Below are positions 13,714 through 27,535 of a stretch of 64,000 nt of DNA, in pieces (positions within the stretch are counted from its first letter, which is position 1; each line of letters begins with the position of its first letter). The position numbers and the translations under genes are program-made. The notes below the pieces were generated by a model that saw only the letters and a list, made by a program, of their open reading frames with translations, searched no databases and was not told where the DNA came from. This stretch comes from Opisthocomus hoazin. Taxonomy: Eukaryota; Chordata; Aves; Opisthocomiformes; Opisthocomidae. The DNA lies in NCBI RefSeq assembly GCF_030867145.1, contig NC_134422.1, positions 7,133,531 to 7,197,530 on the forward strand, given 5' to 3'.

Positions 13714-14353
13714 TGTCCCAGTCTTGGCTGAGATGGAGTTAATTTTCCTCCCAGTAGCTGCTGTGTTTTGGATTTAGTACCAGAAGAATGGTGATAACAC
13801 TGATGGGTTTAGCTTTTGCTAAGAAATCAAGGACTTTTTTTCAGTTTCTCATGTTCAGCTGATGCGCAGATGTGCAGGAGCTGGGGGGGAGCACAGCCAG
13901 GCAGCCAGCCCAAACTGGCCATAGATGTCATGCTCAATTTATGAATGGGGGCTAGCCGGGGGGCAGGAATCTGTGCCTCTTGTTTTCTGTGGGCTCGAAT
14001 CCTCTCTTGTCCAGGAGTTTGAACTTTTCTGGGAGTTTTGTCTTCGTTGGGAGTTTTGCAAAATTCTCAAAATCCGTGATTTCCAGGTTCCGCAGTTGCT
14101 GCTCAGGCACTGACTGTGAATCTGTCATCAGGTGATGAGAAAACTGTATTGCATATAGTTTGGTTTGCAAATTCAATATTATTATCGTTATTAGTATTAG
14201 TATTTCCTTTGTTGCCTTATTAAACTGTCTTTATTTCAACCCATGAGTTTCCCCTTTTGTCCATTTCTCCTCCCCATCACTGCGGGGGAAGGGGAGGGGT
14301 GAGCGAGCTGCTGTCTGGTGCTTAGTTGTCAGCTGATGGGTCAAACCATGACA
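13714..14353 (+). mobile_element. solo LTR of an avian ERVL-like endogenous retrovirus
   Basis: The element begins TGTCCCAGTCTTGGCTGAGA and ends CAAACCATGACA, so it has TG...CA ends over about 640 bp. The internal order fits the abundant avian ERVL-like LTR family: GAGTTAATTTTC near the start, TTTTGGATTTAGTA and GATAACACTGATG, CCCAAACTGGCCA, a degenerate TATA region near 13940, an ATTAAA polyadenylation signal at 14219-14224, then a GGGGGAAGGGGAGGGGTGAG tract and TGGTGCTTAGTTG near the 3' end. No internal retroviral coding sequence or second LTR is adjacent, so this is a solo LTR left by recombination. Possible 5-bp target duplications (ATCAT, GGCAT) match at only three positions, which suggests an old insertion. 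The subfamily name is not certain. Confidence 0.85.
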
Positions 14354-16779
14354 GGCATTTAAATTAAAAGCAATATGTGACAGGAAAACTTAGGAAAACG
14401 TTGAGCATGCTTAGTGATATTCAGATATTGGCCAGACATAATATTGCCTGCAACCGTTAGTGCCGTACGTGAGAATTCCTCATGGCCAATAGGAACAAGG
14501 AGCAAACAAGGATGAAAGGCTAGATCCTTCTGCAGCTTGTAGGAAAGAGATTTTAAAATGTCTTGTTGAAACACACACACTAAACACTGCCCTGTCATTG
14601 GGAATAATAGGCAACAAATTGATACAGTCATTAGGGAACTGAAAATGAGAAGTATAGGAAACAGCAATTAAGCAATTTCAAGCCTAAATCATAACAGCGC
14701 AAGAGAAACTCCCCAGATGCCTTCACAGCTTTTCAAATAATCACTGGAGAAGTTTTGCTGAGGAAAAAAATGAGAGAGAGAGAAAAGAAAAAAAAAGAAA
14801 AAAGAAAGCAAATCAGTGTGTATGCTCAGGAAAACACAGAACTGCAAAATCAAATTAGCGAGGGGAAATTCCCAGTGGAAGGAAGAGGAAAGGACATGTG
14901 AGGACTCACACATGGGACCTAAGCCCCATCGATCTGATCCCCTCATCCCACAACACAGCTGGGTAGCCAGCGCATCCCGAAATACCTACACCTCCAGAGT
15001 CAGAACCGGCTGATCCAGGCAGCCTGGCAGCCAAGGGAATGTCCTAAGCAGAAATTTGACAGCACTGCCACCCCTTGTCTGACTCTTTGCTTGTGAGTTC
15101 ACATTTAGGCCATCAGAAGCAATAGTCTGCTCTCACAGTCCTCTAAATCTATGCGATTACTCAGATTTATCCTTCTAAGCAATCATGCAAGGGAAATCAT
15201 TTGGTTGTCCTTGATGAATTCTCCAGGATAGTTTAATATGAAAGCCCTGAATCTCATTGCCTGATGATGAAAAAAATACTGGGGCTTAACAGGCTTGATA
15301 TGTCCTGTGGTTTTTCTGATGATGACCTGAGATGAAGTTCTCACACTGCTGTGAGTGCAAGTTTTCCTGAGCCCAGCTTCATCTTCTGCGAAGCAAATAG
15401 TCCATGTGCATACTGAGAATTTGGGAATTTTGTCCTGAAATTTTAAACGTGTTTCCAAACTAACTCCATGACTTTGCTAAGCAGGAGTCCGACTGAGGGT
15501 TAGGAGTGGCAAATACCTTGTATCTGTTGGTGCAATGTCCAGCACGGCCACAAAATGATGTTTATCCCTTTCGAACTGCAGAGTCACTTTGTGTATTCCC
15601 AGAAAGCACCATGTCTCCAAGAAAAGCTGGATTTGCAGACATGTGCCAACCATCTGGGCAGCGGGCATGCAGGAGGGCGCAGGCTTTCTGAAGGAATGGG
15701 ACCCACACACGGGCAGATTTCTTTGCATCTGATGTGAAATGCCTTGCCAGAAATGTGTGCTTTCAGGAACAGTAGAATGATGATGCAGTGGAGGTCTTGA
15801 GGATCTCTAACAGCATAAGCAGAAGTCATGGAAATCATTAACAGCAACAAAACAAAGAACCAAATAAGAGACAGCTAACTATATGAAGTCCCAAATCTTA
15901 GCTCCAGGTAGTGCAATCATCTGAATATCTATTTCTTCCCATTTGCATGATTAATTGACATCTTGTTAACTGCTCATTAGGGACACTGCTAATCAGTGTG
16001 GAACAAAATAAACACTTTGCAACAGAGAAGAGAGTCTCTAATTGTGAATTATACTAGAAACAAAATTGAGTTTTAAAAATACGTTTAAGGAGTCTACCTG
16101 TGTATCATGCAAGCTAAACTGGAGATTGAAAACTTGCCGAACTGCTACTGGAGAGTACACGCAGGAGTCTGCGCCCTACTCACGATGCTGCTCTGCCTGT
16201 GATGAATTCCAGCCTGTGTATTGTGTCTGGCCACTGATCTGAATAGCAAGAAGTAGTGACAAAAAAACATTTTTTAAAAAGGTGTTCGAGCTTATTGACA
16301 TGTTAGTCCACTGGAGTGTATTTCTTGGTTAATTTAGACAGATCTCTGAATGCTCAGGTTTATGTGTGAACAGGATTTCAAGCCAAGAAACATCCTCCCC
16401 CAGTAATGAAGGCTCTGCTGCAGAGTTGTTTTCTGCAGATATAAATGCTGCATATAGAGCAGCAATCTGTAATCTGTAAGGTACCTGCTTTACAGGGCAC
16501 TGTAGAGGTAGCAGAGCTGAAGGCAGAAACCAGCAGTGGTCTGGCACAAAGAAATCCAGTGCTTAAACCTGTTCTGAAGGGTCCCCAGGTCCCTTCTCTC
16601 CATGTCTGCAGGCTGAAATCTATCACTTCAATAGGACCATGTACGTGCCGGGGAACAAGTGCTTTTGCTGGACGGCGGTTACTGCACAAGACATTAGACT
16701 GATATTGGAGGTGTGGAAACCAATTAGTGTGTGCTAACCAGCTAGAGATACTCAGATGGAAGGAACTGCCAATGGACCA
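14354..16779. other. intergenic DNA between solo LTR and CR1 tail
   Basis: It holds the purine tract at 14.76 kb and several short open frames without similarity. The minus-strand frame at 16378-16821 reads partly through the antisense of the CR1 tail and is not a gene. Confidence 0.6.
14761..14808. repeat. purine-only (GA)n and A-rich tract
   Basis: A nearly pure purine stretch with GAGAGAGAGAG followed by A runs broken by single G residues. It is low complexity. Confidence 0.85.
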
Positions 16780-16852
16780 GGGTTGATGGTTGGACTTGAT
16801 GGTCTTAGAGGTCTTTTCCAACCTTAATGATTCTATGATTCTATGATTCTAC
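16780..16852 (+). mobile_element. CR1 LINE 3' tail fragment
   Basis: GTTGATGGTTGGACTTGATG, then TCTTAGAGGTCTTTTCCAACC and three ATTCTATG-type tail repeats identify a short CR1 3' end. The tail is followed by a TAA-rich low-complexity stretch. Where the element starts 5' of about 16780 is unclear. Confidence 0.9.
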
Positions 16853-16890
16853 TTCTCTTTGTCGTGCTACTATGGCTCCTAGCTACTATG

Positions 16891-16931
16891 CTAATAAAAT
16901 AGAGTAGTAATAAATAATAATAGTAAGTAAG
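16891..16931. repeat. TAA/TAG-rich low-complexity stretch
   Basis: Irregular AATA, GTAA and TAATAA units lie about 40 bp after the CR1 tail ending near 16852. It is probably a decayed microsatellite. Confidence 0.65.
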
Positions 16932-19073
16932 GAAGGTATATAGCTACGAACTTCTGTTCATACAATAGGGCTAAAATTACATCCCCTTTATGGCCAAAGT
17001 AAGAATATCAAGACTGTTAGCATAAACCCCACACGATGCTTTGAACCTGTAAGGGTGGTGATGTGAGGACGACTGTGATTAAGGAGTCGAGGCTGTGGTT
17101 CTTGCTAACCGTGGGGAGGATGAGTTCAGTGGCCTGCGGACACACGTTAAAAACACCGTCAGCCCACAGCTCCCTGCACAAGCGCTCGGCAGGGTTGTGC
17201 CCCGGAGGGTGGCTGTGAACGAGTCCGTGGAGAAGCCAGCTGTGCTGCGCTGGCAGGCTGCGGTGCTCCCCTCGGGCGCGCGCTGGGAGCACTTTGTGCG
17301 CTGCAGCCTCCCTGGAGAGTTTCCACCACGGTACCGTGGCTCCCTGTGCCTCTTGCAAAGGGAGCAGGACCAGGAGGAGCAGGCAAAGGTTGTGCCCTCC
17401 CATGCACAGTGCTTGGCCAGGAGAGGTAACAAACGCTTAATGCTCTTGCACGTTGCGGCAGTGGTATTAGGAGATTTTTCTCCCTGTTGCAGGCTGGCAG
17501 TTCCTGCGGGAATTCTGGACTACATGGCATTGTCTTTCCATGCACCAGAGAGTAATTTAATTTGTTTTCTCTCTTGCTTGTTTTGTATTGCCGCAGCAGA
17601 AAGGACAACGACTGATAAAGGGAGAAAGCAAGAGAGCTGCGGCAGTGATTTTCCATTTTATTTATGGTGACACTGTGTAGCAAAATGTAAAAATAGATCT
17701 TGGTGCTGACAGTTTTGTAGCTTCTTGATCTCAGGCTGGCACTTTGGAGCTCCAGCCTCCGCCACCTGAGAGGCGCAGTGCCCGAGCAAAGGGATCAGGC
17801 AAAGGCCTGCATCCAATGAACGGGGCGACTCTCAAGAAAGTAAAGGTGAAAACAAACTAGCAAACAATTTATAGTTTATTTTGCTTGGAGAAGACACCTC
17901 AGGCTAAATCTAGCTCTCCTGAAACTGAAGTCAAAGGGATGAGTCCTGTGAATGATGAGAGAGAAGACTGGGAACTTGAGACACAGCAAAATCCTCCCAA
18001 AGGAGAATAGGAGAAATATCATTATAGATGAAAACAGAAATAGCTGGCTTCTGTTACAGCCTTTTCCAAACAGTACCCTATTTACATGACAGGTGAGCAG
18101 TGAATCACGCTGTGCAAGACTTTTTGATCCAAAAAAACCTTGCTGAAGGAGACAATGAACATTTCAACATCAATGACCTGAAAAACCAGCAAGATATCTG
18201 TGGTGATGACCACCCGCCAGAAAAAATCAAACAAAGCCTAGTGGGGTGCAAGCCAAGCAGGTACAGAATCAGTGATATCATTAGCTTTTCTCTTGAAAAC
18301 CACTCTTACAGAAATGCACTTCTTATTGGCTGTACTGCCTGGCCATGCATTTTTTTTATTAGAAGAAAAAAAAAATAAAGCATGTAAGCAAATATTGAGC
18401 GAGAACAATCAAATGACAAAGGAGGCAGAGAATGCTCATGACTTCTTTTTAACTCAGGGAAGGAGTTCATAAACCATAGGGAGAAGGAAGGTTTAAGTAT
18501 CTTTTCAAATAGGGACAACATTATTTAATGACATGGATACACTTTGCTTTTTTAAAAATATTTCTTAATTGCACACCGCTGGAGGAAGCAGCTGCAACAC
18601 CTGTTTTCATTAATGCTGCGGGTGCGATGCAAGCATTCCCACAAGGCTAAACTTTTTACATCCTCAAGGGACTGCACGGGGGAATGACTTTGATGGATCA
18701 CAGTTGCACTTGAAACCGAGCTAGGAAAGATTAACGTGTCTCAGGCAGAGAGATTCCACTCACCTGATTTTTTTTCTTGTTCTGATGAGATAATTTTTCT
18801 AATTAACCTTGATAACATTTGCAGACACACAGACCTATCCACACATCAATGGAAATACATTTTGAAACGGACGTTTTGCTTTTACCCATGTTTTTTAGTA
18901 GTAAATACAGAATTTTAACACCTTGGATACCAGCTGATTCATTTGGGAAACTAAAGCTGAACCACTTTAACAGAAAAAATTGCCAGCAAGAGCCTTTGAC
19001 AGAAATCCACGCATCAGTATGTGCTGTATATGCTCATTGAGTAAGGAGAGCAGTATGAGCTTAAGAGCAACCT

Positions 19074-19200
19074 TACAGGTTTTATTCCTCTTTTGATGCT
19101 TCTCAGGGAAGTCAGTGATGCTGTCCTTTTCTGAGCGGGGTCTGAACGACTGTAAAAAGTTTTGAAAGCTGAAGCATGCCGGTACCTGGTCCTTCGGAAA
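19074..19200 (+). repeat. diverged dispersed repeat, copy A
   Basis: It aligns by eye with 20219-20335: both start CAGGTTTT, share GAAGTCA(G/A)TGAT and (T/A)TTTCTGAGC, then TTTTGAAA and a GCC motif further on. Gaps are small. It may be a copy of an unnamed old repeat or a local duplication. Confidence 0.4.
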
Positions 19201-20218
19201 TGTTCAGTGTCAGACCTCAGCCCTTCACACCATCTGACTTAGGAACAGGAAGGACCATCTCATAATCCTGCTGAATTTACATGAAAATCATCCTGAAAGC
19301 AAAGTGAACCATTCCCGCTGCTCTCACCTGCTTTGTTCAGTTTTAAAATTACCCAGTGTTGCTTCCAGATGTTTTTCAAAGCTTTGCTGAGTCCCCTTGC
19401 TCTTGCTTGGTTTTACACCAACAGTGATTTTCTGCTACACGGAGCTGGAAAAGCAGTTCTCCGCTCCCCAGAAGGAGCCATGACACCTGTGAGAAAGAAC
19501 AAGCAACTCCCTAGTTGTCCTTTCATCACGTCCTTTGAACCTGCTGCGGGTGAGTCGAGGCGAGCGCTGCTCTGAAAAGCTTTCCCAGGGCGCTTGCTGG
19601 AGCTAGCGTTTTTCTCCGATACCTGAATGATGCTAAAGCTTGCTGAGAATGCAATATAAAAAATAATCTAACATATTATCTAGGCTCAAATATGACAAAT
19701 GTGAATTTATTCCTAACCGTTGATCATATTTCTGAGACTCTGAATATAGTGTTTAAGAGGGGACGCAATATCAATTCATAAACCTTCATACAAGCAGAGG
19801 AGATGAGAAACTGTAATATAGGTAACAACCTGCATTTTCCCCAGGAACTGGGAATTTGGATTTAGGGAGAAGGTTTAGCAGGATATTTGGCACCAACTAA
19901 ACAGAATTTAAGGAAAGGCCATTGTATATGTCAGTTTTAAGAAAGCAACAATTTTAGAGATATCACAATTCTTGTCTATCTCTTCGGAGGTTATGCTGGT
20001 ATGCTATCACCAATCTGCCTTTCCCCTTCTCCGAGAGAGAAAGCCTACTCCAGTTTTTGCTGCAGCTGGATTTATATGAAGCCAACAGTCAGCTGTCCAC
20101 TTTCATACAATTTTATAGGTCTTTTACCGCATCTGGTAAAAGATGTAATTTCTCTGGGTGAGCATTACTTTGTTAGGCAGAAGTCGTCATTCTGTAGGAT
20201 AGGTTTGCTTTACTTGTA

Positions 20219-20335
20219 GCAGGTTTTTTGTGTTACTCTTCTTAAAGAAGTCAATGATATGGTCCATTTCTGAGCCAATTTTACAAATATTGTAAAACAA
20301 AAGTGTTTTGAAAACCAAAACCTGCCAATACTTAG
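20219..20335 (+). repeat. diverged dispersed repeat, copy B
   Basis: This is the partner of 19074-19200, in the same orientation and about 1.1 kb downstream. Shared blocks are CAGGTTTT, GAAGTCAATGAT, GGTCCATTTCTGAGC and GTTTTGAAA. I saw no third copy in the window. Confidence 0.4.
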
Positions 20336-23300
20336 AAATTACTTACTTTAAAACACAGTTGTGTCACTGGCCTGAACATGCTGGTGAGGAGGTGCCATTC
20401 ACCCAAGTCCCCAGAGACATTCTTCATGATGTTTCACAAAATAATTTGCAAAAATTTTGGATGTGATACTATGTATATATTTTTTTGCTCCATGTATAAA
20501 ACCGTTCTGAGAATATATTGTTTTTCCAGACATACCTTGGTGAGAGGTTTTGTTTCACTATGCTCATTTCTGAGGCATAAAGTCTTTCTACCTCATCAGC
20601 CTCTGCCATAACTTTTAAGGACACAGGCAGAGAAAGAACAGATGGAAATAATGATAATTGCGTACTTTGAACATTGCAAGAAATGCACAATGCCTATAAG
20701 GTCTCATCCAAAGTTAATGGAAAGACTATCAATCTATTGTACTTATATTGCCTCTGTTACCGTAGGATCTGAGCACCTCAGCAGCTTTCAGGAATTTATC
20801 CTCAGGACTAGATGAGGTGGGGAAGCATATTTTTCACCATTTCATTAAGGCAGAGAAAAACTTTTTGTGCTTCTCAAGGTCATACACACTGATGGAGCAG
20901 GAATTTGAAGCTGGGTGTTTTCAAGTCCTTTAGCTGCCTTGATGGTAACCAGATCCCAAATGAGCTGCTGAATGGGTGGTTTCTGGATCCAGCTCACCCT
21001 GACAGGCATCCGTCATCTTTTACCCCAAACTCTTGAAGCCATATGTGGATTATAGTACCAAGTGTGATGACTACGTGGACTATAATGTCTATTTAACCAT
21101 CTGACATGCCTCAGCACATCAAAAGTTGGCTCTAGTGAAGTGAATCCCAAGAAATTAGAAAGGCAGGATGAATCATACCAAAATCCTTGTGGTTTTTCCA
21201 CAGCTCACTAAAAAAATCTTGTGCCTCTCAGATGGAATGCATGTTAGTTACTGAACAGGATGTGAACTGAAAACCACCGACAAAGGAGCTTTACTACTCA
21301 CAAATAACATGGCCAGTGTGATAATCAGGAGCAAAACCTGTGAGAACATCTCACTGATGTTTCTTGCCCATGTTTCACTGCGCCAAGCACCCACTCCTAC
21401 CACATCTGTCATCTCCTTTGATCCACCTGCCACATTGCTGTTCTGGCTCGCCCCTGCTTTCTCACAGGACATTCCTGGGGACAGGATTTCCCATTCAGCA
21501 TCTTTTGGCATACGTAAATCCTTGTGCCCTGACCTCCTGGTACCTTTGTCCCACTGGTCCCATGCATGATGCTGTGCCACTAGTGGGTCACCATCCTTAT
21601 GGCTTGCCCTCATGGGTACGTGCGCCACAACATCCTCATCGCATCAAGCAGCCACGAAACTCCTCCACCATCCCCCAGCCAACACAGTGCTCTACAGCAC
21701 CCTGGTGTCACTTATAAAGTTCCCTTGTCAAGGGGATTGTGCATGGTTTAGGACACGGAGGCCTGGGTTGTGATGAAGACTCTCCTGCTTTAAACAACAT
21801 ATTTGGGCTGATCACAGCTGAAGATTTTACTCTGCTAGAGGAATCAATACTTCATTCATGCACTAAGTGGTAGATCTCACCTGTTACATTTTGCTTCTGG
21901 ATGAAAGCAGCGTATAGGTTTTTTGTGACAAGCAAGCCTGCGGCAAACGGAGTGTCACCAGCATCCACGAAAGTGATATTGTTTCTGAAACAGGAGGGAA
22001 GAACATTGGGTCTGAAAAGACATGCAGTATTTTAAGCAACACAGAGGATGTAAAATGAGATTTTGGGGTTAAAGGTTTGAATGATTGCTTTGTTTTTGAA
22101 GAAATAAAACCAGGAATAATATTAATCAAAAATCTATCTACACATCAACTACATGTGCAGTACATGAAGAGTGCAATTTTGGAGCATGCTGTGTGACACA
22201 TGTATAACAAGAACATAGATACTAGTCTGAAGTAGATGTGTACTGCATAGTGCTCGTGTCATTGCCAGGAACTACATAAAGACAGTGTGAAGGGCTTAGC
22301 TATGGGGATTGAAATTATAGGGACAACTCAGAAACCATAGTTAAAAAACTTAAAAAGAACATCTGAAAAGATGAACCTTTTGATAGGATTTAAACTGCCT
22401 ATGGGATTCAAGAGCTTTAATCAACAAAAGCAGCTTATTCCATCAATGTCGTGAGCAATAGCAGAAAAGGCATCATCAGTGAAGAACACTGCAGAAAACA
22501 ATTTCTTTGGTATAAAAAACTGTTTAGAGAAATCTGAGACTCCTCCCTTTGTCTGGTGACCATCTGGATGGATTTTGCCTTGAAATGCCTGTCCTGAACT
22601 CGAAGCAAACAAACATTTGTTCACATGGTGGGAAAGAAAAGATTGAAGCAATGTGCCAGAACTGGAAAAGCCACCCATGCATATCAGTATATTTTCCTGC
22701 AACAAGAAAATGTGCTCTTTGTTTCTGGGACATCATCTTTAGTCCCTTTGTAAAGGTCTCCTTGACCTTCCTGCATAGCATAAAGTCAGTGAAAAGATAC
22801 TTATTTTTTCCCATATATGATATCTCTTTCTATGGCATACATTTGCATTCAAGATCCATTACCAGAGGACTCTCGCACCATGTTAGAGGCTCTGAGGTTT
22901 AATTTTCATGTTCCGTAAGGAGGCTTTTGTCACCCCAAAATGAGTTTGCACTAGGCAATTCCCTAGGGGAGGAGGTACCGCCCTGGCCTGGCAGCTCTGC
23001 CAGCAGCCCAGCCCCGGAGCACACCGCTGGGTTTCTGGCGAGGTTGCTAGGACCGGTACCCAGATGGTCCCTCCACCGGGCCGGGCTGCCAGTGCCAGAC
23101 CCCAGCCATCTCTGGCAGCTGGCTGTCACGCTGATGGACCCAGAGCCATCAGCTGGCGCCCAGGCCCTATCCAAGACCCATAAAGAGGGATAGATGGTAA
23201 ACTCCATAATGGGGAGGAATAATGGGAAGAGGCAGAAATATTTATTTTCCTTTTCCTTTATGGTTAGCCATTACGAATTTGGGTGGCACTGTTTTGGATG

Positions 23301-26300
23301 GACCCTGGACAACTCTGTGTCTGTGCTGCAATATATTTGCTCAAACACTCATTTAAATGAGCTGGCAGTTCAGGTGATGGTTGTTTCCCGTTTCAAGCTA
23401 TTTAGCATCGCTGGCTGTTTCTGCACTCCCTGAAATATCTGATATGCTTCAACAGCAACAACAAAAAAGCAGTGACTGCTAAGAATGTACATATCAAACC
23501 CAGACAGCAACTAAACTTTTATGCTCTTTAGCATTCCCAGTTGTCAATATTTACTAGACCTCTGAACCTGCCTCGCCAATGCACAAAGGTCTAACACCAA
23601 GTAGTTCAAGGCTACTTTGCTAGTGTATATTTTGGCAGCCTAATGTGCATTTATGCGTGTGCAAATATAGATATGTCTAAAAGATATACCTAGAAGATTT
23701 TCAGTTCAAGATGAAACACTTTTCCTTACAGATAATTTTGACTTTTTAATTTTAAAATTACCTTGAAGTGAACTACAAATTACTCAGAGTTAAAATGAAC
23801 AGCAAAGGTTTATAAGAAAGTATATGTGTAAAATACTTTAAATTCTAGTAAAATCTTTCTGAAATTTTTAGAGCAAGTTGAGGGCACCTGTGCAGGCACA
23901 TATTACCTTCCCACCAGCACTGCAGAGTCTGAGAGCTGAATTATTAGGAAAGCTCTTTTGCTGGACTTCAGACAAATCACTTTAATGTGCCAAAATTGAT
24001 TTGGCATGAAATCATCAATAGACCCTCCAGAATACTAATAGCATTAAAGGCAGAGGCCAGGACTGTCAAACTTGCTTGGCTAAAGTTAGGCTCATATATT
24101 AGTAGTTTGGCATCCAAATTAAAGTCTTCTGCTTCCAGATGTGCTGTGTGTCTGCTGGTCCAGCTGAAGAGATTTCGGTGACACAGCTGCATGGGGGTAC
24201 TGGGAATACCGGGGTTGAGGGGAAGGTTTTACGTAACAACTTTACTTCTCCGCTCAAATCGTCATCTGCAAGCCTCCGATGCTGTAGATGAGCACCCCAA
24301 GTAGTCTCTAAATCACTATAGTTTTGTGCATTTATTATTTTTTCGTAACAAATCCACAGATCTTGACTCTGAACCACACATCTTTCTTTTCACCTATTGA
24401 AAACACCAGCATGGCCCAGTGCTCTAAGCAGAGATCACCAGCCTCTTCTCCCAGCTCCACTTTCAACTCTCCTCATGTTCTTGGGGGAAACTTCTCCCAG
24501 CCTCTGCTTTCACGTCCGTAAGACAGCAATGATGATGCTTATTTTCAATGTATGCTGTGAACTTCTCTCATTATATTCAGTTACTTTCCCTAAAGCACAG
24601 ATTTACTGTAGGATCTTTGGTGTGAAAGTACAGAGCAATTTTCTTCCCCCAAGCTAGTTGTACTTATGGAATTTAAGAGTGTGAAACAACATTTGGACCA
24701 GGTCTTTAGGCAAAATGATACATGTGTGCTATCTCTGTAACATTTAGGGACAGGAGCCTTGGGTGACATAATTCTGCTTTCTTTGACTTTTGTGAATTTG
24801 AAAGAATTTCCTTTGGTGGAGATACTGATTCAGTTCAGCTGAGGTCCAAGCCTCTGCCTTTTCTGTAGCAACATTTCCTAAAACGACTGGGAAAAGTACA
24901 GTACAGAAGGAGATCTGCAGTCAAGCAACAACTCAAGGGAACTAAAACTGTCATAGCTGATTAACAGAAATGAAAGCTGCTCAGAAACAAATCTGAGTAT
25001 GAATTTGGAGCACAAGAATTAATTGAGAAGGGGATTCTCTTTGTACTTCTTTTAGTAGGTCAGGCTGTTTATCCATTAAGATTCCTTTGAAGCTGCCAGC
25101 AAAAGAGGCATCACTGGAAAGATGAAACGAGCCAGTGAGTAGAGGCATCAGTTTGTCCTAAACCCCGCTATTCTGAATGAACTAATTGCATGGTGAATAA
25201 CAGGAGCCTAAGCCAAAAATGCTCCATTAGCCTTTCCAAAGAGAGGGTAAGAAAGGCATAGCTGTGGCAAGAGATGAGTGTACGGTAACACGCAGCCCTG
25301 GTGCAAGACCAGGGGCGTAATGCTGAAAGGCTGAATTTCTATGTTGCTCACGCAGCTGTGCGATGTTTCTGCTTTCACTGCAGAAGACATTGAAGGACTG
25401 AACGCAAACCCACAGCAACGTGCTCCCTTCCTGATGCCATTCATGTAACGGAGGCACGGGGCAGGTGAAAGGTACGGTGATACCGTGGTGGCTTAGTAGA
25501 CGGCTATTCACATAGCCATGAATCCAGTGGGAGTTTTTACATTGTTTTTAATGGAACGTGGCTCACAAGAAAAAAAAGCAGATACAGGTGCAGGAATTGA
25601 TCTGTAGTATACAGGAAAAAGACTGCAGATCCTGCTTAAGTCAATGGGAGGAAGGGTTTTCACTAACAACATGCAGAAGGGTATTTGAGAAAAAGAAACG
25701 TACATTCAGAGCAAAGCAAATGAAGTGCTTATTTTTTTCTAGCCCTTGGCTGTTTTAAGATACTGAAAGTAGAAAAATTCACTTTTTATAGCTTCCTCTG
25801 TTTTTAATACAGAAAGACAATGTGGGATGTTTGTCCTGAAGAGAGCAGGAATAAAAGAGATATTAAGATCTCACAGTCCTGCTTTTCCTCACCTGAGAGG
25901 AGTCATGGCAGATCATGCCATCCTCTGCCTCCAGGATCCAACCTTGTACCTAAGGAATCACTCATCCCTTGCTGAGAATCAGTCAGATAGAAGAAACGGA
26001 GGAAAAGAGGATGCAGTAATAGAATCTGGCACATTTTAGGAAGTAAACTGTGGAAACAATACTTGCTTTGCCCATACTTTTCCGTACCTGTAGTTCCAAA
26101 ACCAATAAAAGAGGCTTTTTTGTCGTGGTGCTGTATTATGTTGTATTTATTGTTTTTTCCAGCCTAAAGTGCTTTGTGTGTGAGATTAAAAAGCTGCAAG
26201 TCTCAGGCCATCTGGCCAACCAAATGGATTTAGTGTACAGGATCACTGCCAGATGTATGCCAGTTGTAAGTTTAATTTTTGAACATATAAAATGCCTGGG

Positions 26301-27493
26301 GCTCTGTGTCTGTTGTTCAGAGGAAATCATGTTCCAGTTTTCCTAAAGCATCCAAATACAACTTGAATCAAGGTGTAGTCTTTTCTCTTTCACATGGTTT
26401 AAGGATGTATTCTTTGTTTCTCATAAAGACAAATCATGGCTAGAGAATTTTACGTAGATCTTATGTGTTACGTATGTTTGATCACATATGTCTGACTTTA
26501 TGGAACAGTAGGAAACATAGCAATAAGTTTTCTTAAGGAGCTTTATTGAAACTGTTTAACTGAAAGATAAAATTTCACAGAGCACTTTTGATTAATTTGC
26601 ACTTATATTTATTTATTATTAACTTGGAAAATAAATGTGTTTTCAAGTATATAATAGCTTATAATGTCTTAAAAGTGATATTTAATTGATTTGATTTCTG
26701 TTAAATGAGGAGCTAATGGAAGATGAGATATATTTTTAGCTTTGCAGACTGTAAGAAAGATGAAGTGGATTTTTTTATTTTGCAAATATTCTCACATAAC
26801 AAGGTCTACAGCACATCTGAGTTAGATACTGTGAAAATGAGGAAAGGTGTGGGCACAGGTAGCTCTGGGCTTTGCAGAAAGGTCTAGAGGATTTTGTTCC
26901 AAACGCACCCGTTGAAATCCGGGGCAGAGCAGTGATTTGTGGGTCTGGCTCTCCTGCCTAACGCGCTGCTGCCCACATCAGTGTATTTCTTCGCAGCTGA
27001 AATACTGAGGTTGAATTACTTTCTCCTAAACAGACCTGAAGGCCCAATGAATCAGAGATAAATGTTTGGAAAGGAAAGAAGGACTTGCGTGTCAGGGCAG
27101 AGTTATTCTCCGCTGTCTGACAGAGCAGCGAGGGAGGAGCTGGTGAAAGCCAGGCATCCACAGCAGCTAAAGGCTCCTGCAGCGGGTCTAGGTGCCCTCC
27201 AGAGGCACCGCGTGTGGGCCAGCCCAGCCCGCTGCGCTGACTGGATTTGGCAATTTCCATCAGAGTCAAATTAAAGTATACTTGGACAAAAATAGGTTGA
27301 AATGTTTGGAAAAGGAGAGTGGTGGCCATGTTGCTAGACACTGCCAAGAAGCAGAGCCTCCCACAGGAATTTCTTTGCAAATGTCTCTAGCACTAAAAAC
27401 AAATATCAGTCTTGCAAAACAAGGACTGCATTAGCCTTGAAATCAGCAGGGCTAATTGCATTCTTGCTCCTGGAGACAGATGAGAAGTTTGGC

Positions 27494-27535
27494 TTAGCAG
27501 CTCAGATCGGTATGTTAGCAGCTCAGATGAGTACC
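27494..27535. repeat. imperfect tandem duplication, 2 x 21 bp
   Basis: Two 21-bp units both begin TTAGCAGCTCAGAT and differ at four positions in the last third. They lie in intergenic DNA. Confidence 0.75.

Noticed and set aside
17095..17670. Longest plus-strand open frame, 191 codons
   Set aside because: It overlaps minus-strand frames of 128-174 codons in a GC-rich patch, has no recognisable domain and no exon-like borders.
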